Shown one piece after another: positions 58,051 to 64,000 of a stretch of 64,000 nucleotides of DNA. The stretch comes from Spirochaetales bacterium. Lineage in GTDB: Bacteria; Spirochaetota; Spirochaetia; DSM-27196; Salinispiraceae. Position numbers and translations under genes: made by a program. Numbering within the stretch: the stretch's first letter is position 1; each line of letters starts with the position of its first letter. The notes beneath the pieces were generated by a model. It was not told where the DNA came from. It did no database searches and worked only from the letters and a program-made list of their open reading frames with translations. Location: assembly GCA_009991955.1 (NCBI GenBank), contig JAACWS010000022.1:1-64000 (forward strand), written 5' to 3'.

Positions 58051-59331
58051 ATGAAACAACTTAAGCCCGGGGCCATTATTGCCTTAGCTATACCCCTAGT
58101 CTTTATTGGTCTTGTAGTTCTGCAGCTTCTGAGTGGTGGTCGAGAGGAAATCGCGTTTCTTCCCACCCCAGTTGTGGCCCACACTCCAAGTATTCGAACC
58201 ATCGAAGAGCAAATCACCTTTTCCGGAAACCTCCGACCAGAAACAACGGCCATGGTTATTCCCAAGGTGAGTGGACGGATCATCGAGCTCTTGGTCTCCG
58301 AGGGTGATGTAGTGACCCAAGACCAAGTGATTGCCCGACTAGACGACCAGGTTCTCCAACTTCAGGCCCAGCAGGCCCGATCCGCCTACGAAGCTGCCGA
58401 GTCTCAATATCAAAAGGCCGTTCAAGGCGCCCGTCCAGAGGAAGTTGCCAACGCCCAGGCTAGCCTCAACCAAGCCCGGCAAGATCTTGAAACAGCCCAA
58501 AACAACTTCGAGCGCACCGAAAATCTCTATCGGGCAGGAACCATTAGCCAAGCACGGTTCGAGGAAGCCCAGAACGGTTTCCAAAACGCCCAGACCCAGG
58601 TGAATAACGCCGAACGGTCCCTAAATTTGCTCATTGAAGGAGCTCGGTCCGAGGACGTGCAAACCGCCCGAGCCCAGGCCGAGGGAGCCCTGCGACAGTT
58701 CGAATTGGCCGAGCTCCAACTGAGTTACGCTCAAATTACCTCCCCGGTGACCGGTCGAATTGCCCGGGTTCTGGCCGACGAAGGGAACCTAGCAAGCCCC
58801 CAGTCGCCCCTGTTCTCGGTAATTAGTGAAGGTACCATTTTTGCAAACATCCCCGTTCCCGAAGGGCTGTACGGTCGATTCCTGCTTACCTCCGATACAA
58901 TTGGAGTTCGTGTACGACCTATTGCCTACCCCGGCGAAATCCCTTTTTTAGCCAGCATCTCCCGAATTGGTTCTACAATCGATCCGGGAACCCGGACCTT
59001 CGAAGTAGAGGTGGGGGTCGAAAATCGCCAAGACCTCCTACGCCCAGGAATGTATGTGAATGTCGACTTTACCCTGGCTACCCTGGAAGAAGCTCTCGTT
59101 CTTCCGGCCCGGGCAGTATTACAAAGGGAGGGCCGTCGAATTGTCTTTGCCTTTGAGCCAGCTGAGGGCAACCGGGGAACCGCCCGAATAGTTCCTATTG
59201 TCCCAGGGGGAGAAACCCGGGACTTTGTGCAAATCCTTGAAGGTATCGAACCGAGTACCCAGATCATCGTAAACGGGAACTCCTTTCTCGAGGATGGCCA
59301 ACCGGTTCGATCGGTAGAGGTAGCCCAGTGA
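58051..59331 (+). CDS. RND efflux periplasmic adaptor (membrane fusion protein)
   Basis: This 426-residue protein has an N-terminal membrane anchor (AIIALAIPLVFIGLVVLQLL). Lipoyl-like halves flank a long alpha-hairpin rich in Gln, Ala and Arg (about 110-220, RSAYEAAESQYQKAVQGARPEE). Beta-barrel and membrane-proximal domains follow (ARVLADEGNLASPQSPLF). It would link the RND pump to the outer-membrane factor. The GTG start of the pump overlaps its stop (GTGA), so the two are coupled. ATG 58051 is 12 bp after tetR. Confidence 0.92.
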   Translation: MKQLKPGAIIALAIPLVFIGLVVLQLLSGGREEIAFLPTPVVAHTPSIRTIEEQITFSGNLRPETTAMVIPKVSGRIIELLVSEGDVVTQDQVIARLDDQVLQLQAQQARSAYEAAESQYQKAVQGARPEEVANAQASLNQARQDLETAQNNFERTENLYRAGTISQARFEEAQNGFQNAQTQVNNAERSLNLLIEGARSEDVQTARAQAEGALRQFELAELQLSYAQITSPVTGRIARVLADEGNLASPQSPLFSVISEGTIFANIPVPEGLYGRFLLTSDTIGVRVRPIAYPGEIPFLASISRIGSTIDPGTRTFEVEVGVENRQDLLRPGMYVNVDFTLATLEEALVLPARAVLQREGRRIVFAFEPAEGNRGTARIVPIVPGGETRDFVQILEGIEPSTQIIVNGNSFLEDGQPVRSVEVAQ

Positions 59332-62300
59332 GTATTTCTCGCCTGGCGGTTAAACATCCGGTTACCTCAACCATGGTTTTTGCGGCCTTCTTTATCCTGG
59401 GGATAATTTCCCTCGGCCGCATTGGCCAGGAACTCTTTCCAAACGTCGAATTCCCCACCTTGGTAGTTATTACCCCCAGCGCAGGGGTTGGACCCCGGGA
59501 GATTGAATCTACTATTACTATTCCCATCGAGGGGGCGGTCGCAGCAGTCAGTGGAATCGAGACTATCTCTTCTACCAGCCTCGACAGCGTTAGCCAAATG
59601 GTTCTGGGTTTTGCCTCGGGCACAAATCTGGACGTGGCGGTAAACGATATTCGGGAGGCCCTGAACGAAATCGAGGGCGATTTTCCCTCGGGGACCGAGC
59701 GAGGGCGGATTTTTCGATTCTCCGCCAGCCAATTGCCCAGTCTGCGGTTGAACCTCTACGCCCGCACCGAGGGTATCGACCTACGCCGTTTAACCGAGGA
59801 CACCATTGTGCCCAGGCTGGAACGAATTCCCGGTGTAGCCCAGGCCAACGTTTTTGGCGGCCGGGAAGAGGCGGTGCTGGTCGAACTCAACCTGGACAGC
59901 ATTAACAAACTTCGAATACCAATTACCTCGGTAATGCAAGTGTTTCAGGGCGAAAACATAAGTCTGCCTGGAGGTACAATTCGGCTTGCGGACCAGAATT
60001 TGGTCTTGCGTACCCTAGGGGAGTTTTCCGATGTCGAAGATGTAGGCAATATTCTCTTGGGGTACCGGGATGATGTACCAATATTCTTAAGCGACGTAGC
60101 GACTATTGACCTGGGGTACCTGGACCAAGAAGAATTTGTGCGAACCCAAGAATACGAGGGGATTCGCCTGGCTATCCAGAAACAATCGGGCTACAACACT
60201 GTCCAAGTGAACGAGGCAGTATTGGCCGAACTGGAAAACCTACGACCCAGTCTGCCCCCGAGCCTCCAGATCGAAATTCAAGAGGACCAGGCGGTACAGG
60301 TCCGAGCCAGTATCGGCGGGGTCGCAGCCTCGGCTTGGCAGGGGGGACTTTTGGCCATATTGGTGCTCCTGTTTTTCCTGCGAAACCTTCGTTCCACGGT
60401 TATCGTATCTGCAGTGATTCCAATTTCGATTATTGCCACCTTTAGTCTCATCGACTTTGGGGGCATGACCCTGAACATTACCAGCCTGATGGGAATTACC
60501 CTGGCGGTTGGTATGTTCGTAGACAACGCTATTGTCGTGTTGGAATCGATTTACCGAAAACAACTGGTGGGACTGGACCCCGAAACCGCAGCTATCGAAG
60601 GAAGCGAGGAGGTCTCAAAGGCTATCACCGCCTCTACCCTTACAACGGTTGCGGTCTTCCTGCCTATGCTCTTTGTCGACGGGGTCGCCGGGGCCCTTTT
60701 CCAGGACCTTTCCTTGACAATCAGCTTCTCTTTGGGGGTATCGTTGATTGCGGCCCTGGCCCTGATTCCGGTCCTTTGTGCAAAATTCCTTCGGGTCGAG
60801 GCCGTGCCTGCGGAGGTCCGCAGAAGAATCGAAGAAGAAAATCACGAACTTTCCTTGGCCGACGTCGAAGTCCACAGTAAATCGAAGTTCCTCAATGGAA
60901 TCGCCCTGGGTATTCAACACGTTCTTCAGAGGATGGACGATGGGTACGAAAAAGCTATTACTTGGAGTCTGCGCCACTCTCGCTGGGTAGTGCTCTCGGC
61001 GATTTTCCTCCTGGTATTAAGTGTGAGTTCGGTTCTGCTTCTGGGAATGGAGTTCTTGCCCGAAGCCGACGAAGGGGCCTTTAGTATTCGTATCGAAACC
61101 CGGGTTGGGGCCCCTTACGCCGAAACCGGAGAACGAGTGACAGAAATCGAATCGATTATCCGGGACATCGCCGGGTCCACAATAGCAACCATGGCCAGCC
61201 GGGTTGGAGAGGGTGGCAGCAATTACGGGAACATCGAGGTCCGACTAGTCGAGAAAGACGATCGGGACAAGAGTATTTGGGATATTACCAACGAGGTTCT
61301 GCGACGGGTGCGAAACGAGGTGGTGGATATTCGTTCTACCCTCACCATCGAAGGTATGTCCGCCCTGGCCAGCACTGCGGGGGGTGACAGTACTCCTATC
61401 GTCGTACGTTTGACCGGAGATGACATCGATGCCCTGTACACCTACGGGAAAAGAATCGAAAGCCGCATGGAACTTATTCCGGGCATCCAATCCCCTCGAG
61501 TGGATTACAGCTACGGTAAGCCCGAACTGCAGTTCCAAATTCGCCGCCGCGAGGCGGTTAGCCTGGGCCTTACTCCCCTGGAAATCGCCGGAACTATCCG
61601 TACTGCCTACAACGGCTACACCGCCAGTACCTTTAGCTTCGAGGGCAACGACTACGACATAGTCATCCTGCTCCGACCAGAAGACCGCAACAGCATCGAA
61701 CGAATTCGGGAACTGACCTTTACCAATCCCGCAGGAATGCAGATCCCCTTGGAGAACCTGGTAGACATTGTCGAAGCCGAGGGCCCCCTGTCTATTACCC
61801 GGCTGAACCGAGAACGGTACATCGATGTAAAAGCTGGGACTACCGGTGAACGGGCGCTTAACCGAATCGTAGAAGACCTGGAACGGGAAATCGCCGACCT
61901 GGGTCCACCTCCGCCGGGGTCGGACTTGTCTATCGAAGGGGCCAGCGCCGAAATGGCCGAGTCTTTCGAAAGTCTCTTTTTTGCCCTGGCTCTGGCGGTT
62001 GCCCTGGTGTACATGGTTATGGCAAGCCAATTCGAAAGCTTCTTGAACCCCTTCATCGTTATGTTTAGTGTACCCTTCGCAGTTATTGGATTGGTTGCCT
62101 CCCTGCTCATAACAAACACAACTTTTAATATTTTGTCTTTTACTGGGGCGATTCTCCTGGTAGGTATCGTAGTAAATAACGCTATCGTTTTGGTCGACTA
62201 CATTGTCACCCTGCGTCAGCGAGGTGAACCTCTGGAGTCGGCAATTATTAAGGGTGGCCGCACCCGTCTTAAACCAATTCTCATGACTACGGTAACCACA

Positions 62301-62471
62301 ATTCTTGGACTTATTCCTATGGCCCTGGGCTACGGAATTGGGGCGGAATTGCGTGCGCCTATGGCCCGGGCGGTCGTTGGAGGACTAGCAACCTCTACCC
62401 TCATTACGCTTATTTTGATTCCTACGGTCTACTGGATTTTGGAGTCGAAGGTGAAAGGACGAACTCGATGA
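59328..62471 (+). CDS. RND multidrug/lipophile efflux transporter
   Basis: This 1047-residue inner-membrane pump is of the AcrB/HAE-1 type. It has twelve membrane helices and two large periplasmic loops. The N-terminal segment SRLAVKHPVTSTMVFAAFFILG and the TM4 motif GMFVDNAIVVLESIYRK with its proton-relay aspartate are diagnostic. A repeat of the helix block near residue 870 (SLFFALALAVALVYMVMASQFES) supports the duplicated architecture. The start is GTG 59328, overlapping the adaptor stop. The outer-membrane factor gene follows with an ATGA overlap. Confidence 0.94.
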   Translation: MSISRLAVKHPVTSTMVFAAFFILGIISLGRIGQELFPNVEFPTLVVITPSAGVGPREIESTITIPIEGAVAAVSGIETISSTSLDSVSQMVLGFASGTNLDVAVNDIREALNEIEGDFPSGTERGRIFRFSASQLPSLRLNLYARTEGIDLRRLTEDTIVPRLERIPGVAQANVFGGREEAVLVELNLDSINKLRIPITSVMQVFQGENISLPGGTIRLADQNLVLRTLGEFSDVEDVGNILLGYRDDVPIFLSDVATIDLGYLDQEEFVRTQEYEGIRLAIQKQSGYNTVQVNEAVLAELENLRPSLPPSLQIEIQEDQAVQVRASIGGVAASAWQGGLLAILVLLFFLRNLRSTVIVSAVIPISIIATFSLIDFGGMTLNITSLMGITLAVGMFVDNAIVVLESIYRKQLVGLDPETAAIEGSEEVSKAITASTLTTVAVFLPMLFVDGVAGALFQDLSLTISFSLGVSLIAALALIPVLCAKFLRVEAVPAEVRRRIEEENHELSLADVEVHSKSKFLNGIALGIQHVLQRMDDGYEKAITWSLRHSRWVVLSAIFLLVLSVSSVLLLGMEFLPEADEGAFSIRIETRVGAPYAETGERVTEIESIIRDIAGSTIATMASRVGEGGSNYGNIEVRLVEKDDRDKSIWDITNEVLRRVRNEVVDIRSTLTIEGMSALASTAGGDSTPIVVRLTGDDIDALYTYGKRIESRMELIPGIQSPRVDYSYGKPELQFQIRRREAVSLGLTPLEIAGTIRTAYNGYTASTFSFEGNDYDIVILLRPEDRNSIERIRELTFTNPAGMQIPLENLVDIVEAEGPLSITRLNRERYIDVKAGTTGERALNRIVEDLEREIADLGPPPPGSDLSIEGASAEMAESFESLFFALALAVALVYMVMASQFESFLNPFIVMFSVPFAVIGLVASLLITNTTFNILSFTGAILLVGIVVNNAIVLVDYIVTLRQRGEPLESAIIKGGRTRLKPILMTTVTTILGLIPMALGYGIGAELRAPMARAVVGGLATSTLITLILIPTVYWILESKVKGRTR

Positions 62472-63811
62472 AGATAGTAGCCGGACTGATTTTTTGCCTT
62501 TTCTCCCTTTCGGCGGTGGTTTCTCAAACCTACACCCTCGAGGACCTTATTCGGATAGGTTGGGAAAACGCCCCTCAAATGGCGGCCGCCCGATTAGATT
62601 CTGTAGCCGCCACCGAGGGAGTGGCCGCTACTCGTTCGGAATTCTTTCCTACCCTGAGCGGTCGGGTGTCGGGGAGCCTATTGGCCGACCCACCGGCCGG
62701 GCTCAAAATTCCTGCTGGAAGTTTTGGCTCCGGCCTCCCGCCGGCCGAAGTAGATTTCTCCCCCGAAGCTGGGGACTTTTCCTACCAAGTTGGTCTTAGT
62801 CTGCAACAGCCCCTCTTTACCTGGGGAAAGCTGGCCAATTCCCTGAAGATCTCGTACCTCGACTCGACAATCGCAGGACTAAATCTCCAAAAAACCCGGA
62901 AAGAAACAGCGAGGGAAATTCGTAAAGCTTTTGCCCTTTCGCTCTTTGCCGAACAATCCCTCTCGACTCTACGGGAGGTCGAATCGGTCTACCAAGAGGT
63001 CGCCGCCGATCGGGAGCGGAGTTTTGAGCTTGGAGCAATCAACCGAGAAGAACTGCTTCAGTCGCGACTCCAGCTGGTCGAAATTCAATCCCAGGTAGAA
63101 CAGGCAATTTTTACTTCCCTCATCGCCCGGGAACAACTACGCATATTAACCGGTCTATCGGATCTTCTCCCCGAACAACTCCAGGGCCAACTCCCCGATT
63201 CTATCGAACTTGTAGACGATATAGAGGGCGAAGTTGCCCGGGTCTTGCCGGACAATGAAGAGTTGCAGGTCCTGGGAATCCAACTTCTCCAGGCCCAGAC
63301 CGCAACCGATATCGCGGCCCGGACGAATGGACCCTTTCCCGACTTGGCTCTCCAGGTAGATTTGGAACTCCAGGGATCCGAATTTCCAGGAACCGAGAAC
63401 TGGGACGACTCCTGGTCCAGTAGCCTCACTATTACCCTCGGCACTCAACTGACTATCTTCGATGGGGGAAGACGACGCAATGCCGCCGATATTCGAAGGG
63501 TGCAGGCGGATCAGGTCGCCCTTGGAATAGAAAACCAGGGGCTCATCCTATCGTTGAACATTATTCGAGCCTACGAGGCAGTGGTAAAGGCCCAACGACA
63601 CCTTCTGGACACCCAGGCCCGTTTGAACTACGTGGAAGAGCAAGAGAAAAACGCCCGGGTCAGTTATGAGAACGAACTTGTTACCCGGGAACAACTTTTA
63701 GGTGCTCGCATCCTCTTACTTACCACAATCCTCGAAAAAACTTCGGCGGGATTTGAAGCTGAAACTGCAGCGGCCGACCTTGCTTTTTATCTGACCGAAC
63801 CCTTAGAATAA
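62468..63811 (+). CDS. TolC-like outer-membrane efflux protein
   Basis: This 447-residue protein has a signal peptide (AGLIFCLFSLSAVVSQ). Two TolC/OEP repeats follow, each with long alpha-helical and beta-strand segments (LGAINREELLQSRLQLVEIQS; IRRVQADQVALGIENQGLIL). It is assumed to trimerise as the outer-membrane channel of this tripartite pump. Its ATG overlaps the pump stop as ATGA, completing the four-gene tetR-adaptor-pump-channel operon. Confidence 0.92.
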   Translation: MKIVAGLIFCLFSLSAVVSQTYTLEDLIRIGWENAPQMAAARLDSVAATEGVAATRSEFFPTLSGRVSGSLLADPPAGLKIPAGSFGSGLPPAEVDFSPEAGDFSYQVGLSLQQPLFTWGKLANSLKISYLDSTIAGLNLQKTRKETAREIRKAFALSLFAEQSLSTLREVESVYQEVAADRERSFELGAINREELLQSRLQLVEIQSQVEQAIFTSLIAREQLRILTGLSDLLPEQLQGQLPDSIELVDDIEGEVARVLPDNEELQVLGIQLLQAQTATDIAARTNGPFPDLALQVDLELQGSEFPGTENWDDSWSSSLTITLGTQLTIFDGGRRRNAADIRRVQADQVALGIENQGLILSLNIIRAYEAVVKAQRHLLDTQARLNYVEEQEKNARVSYENELVTREQLLGARILLLTTILEKTSAGFEAETAAADLAFYLTEPLE

Positions 63812-63839
63812 GCCAGAGTTAGAAACTCCGGAGGGATTG

Positions 63840-64000
63840 TTGCAGCAGCCCGGGCACTTTAAACAACTACGCCACGAACTACGAACTTGTTTAAATCACA
63901 TTATCGGCTACGCCGAAATTCTCGTCACCGACGCTCGGGAATACAACCACGAGCGGTACATCCCCGCCCTCCAGGGTATCCTCAAGAAAGCGGAAAAGAT
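63840..64000 (+). CDS. histidine kinase N-terminal region, cut by the window edge
   Basis: A frame opening at TTG 63840 runs to the edge and reads HFKQLRHELRTCLNHIIGYAEIL. This is an H-box of a histidine kinase dimerisation domain (compare HELRTPLNHIIGYSEIL). A cysteine replaces the usual proline after the phospho-accepting histidine. GGAGGG at 63830-63835 precedes TTG 63840 by 4 nt. The protein would start almost directly at the HisKA domain and so lack a long N-terminal sensor. It might be a soluble kinase or part of a multidomain regulator. It is 28 bp from the TolC-like stop and may belong to the same transcript. Confidence 0.65.
   Translation, partial: MQQPGHFKQLRHELRTCLNHIIGYAEILVTDAREYNHERYIPALQGILKKAEK

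Noticed and set aside
61245-62030. A 261-residue open frame antisense to the RND pump gene
   Set aside because: It is fully contained within a gene with clear RND motifs. Long antisense frames are expected from the codon bias here.
1-64000. CRISPR arrays, rRNA, tRNA and integrated phage
   Set aside because: No regularly spaced repeat-spacer arrays, rRNA-like stretches, cloverleaf sequences or phage structural, integrase or transposase genes were recognised by eye.

Overview
The window reads as a dense, roughly 50% GC chromosomal segment from a diderm bacterium. Lipoprotein signal peptides, beta-barrel-like envelope proteins and an RND/TolC-type exporter indicate an outer membrane. The gene mix (class III cyclase with envelope proteins, galactitol-type PTS, ThyX, NDH-2 with a NusG-II partner, large TPR/transglutaminase protein) makes me favour a free-living spirochaete (Spirochaetales). 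This taxon is an inference from gene content; no rRNA or tRNA was recognised in the window.

Layout. 1-4040: a structured intergenic element, then purQ and purL (minus). 4124-6437: META-domain lipoprotein, macrodomain protein and AAA/DUF4143 ATPase (plus). 6434-9360: AraC regulator facing a sugar/polyol dehydrogenase and isomerase pair. 9357-12815: a small membrane protein, then two SHOCT membrane proteins with a two-component system. 12823-17062: a beta-hydroxyacid dehydrogenase, a 2.4-kb zone of deletion-scarred pseudogenes (ada, acyl-CoA ligase, lipoate ligase) and a class IV aminotransferase. 17195-25165: a 1093-residue secreted propeller/TPR/transglutaminase protein, then a ppk-ppx-ROK kinase operon. 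25283-28390: NadR-like protein, NfeD and two SPFH proteins. 28387-34001: a PTS operon carrying EIIC, EIIA, EI, EIIB and HPr. 34123-40472: class III cyclase operon with four exported proteins. 40529-44143: cell-wall hydrolases, rhomboid protease and DUF454. 44140-49736: polyprenyl synthase, NDH-2 fused to a DoxX-like domain, NusG-II protein, NYN/LOTUS protein and ThyX. 50178-55752: M23 peptidase, CheB-CheR-PAS-kinase fusion and HD-GYP response regulator. 55785-64000: ABC-F ATPase, then TetR and an RND efflux operon, then the start of a histidine kinase gene.

The packing is extreme. Many operon neighbours overlap by ATGA or GTGA. Seven of the eight convergent gene pairs overlap at their stop codons, mostly by 4 nt (TTAG, TTAA or CTAA). 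Regulatory DNA is therefore confined to divergent gaps and operon starts. Several of these carry readable signals: a four-box, 11-bp-spaced direct repeat before the two-component operon; a palindrome inside the tetR promoter; a Crp-like site before ndh; and alternative hairpins over the DUF4143 ATPase ribosome-binding site.

The most unusual observations are these. A 91-bp inverted-repeat element is present in two full copies with solitary ends elsewhere. The locus at 44140-48077 resembles flavin-based extracellular electron transfer loci. The ada/ligase graveyard shows repeated internal deletions. The macrodomain gene appears to need a non-AUG start. An intrinsic terminator is encoded inside the opposing gene.
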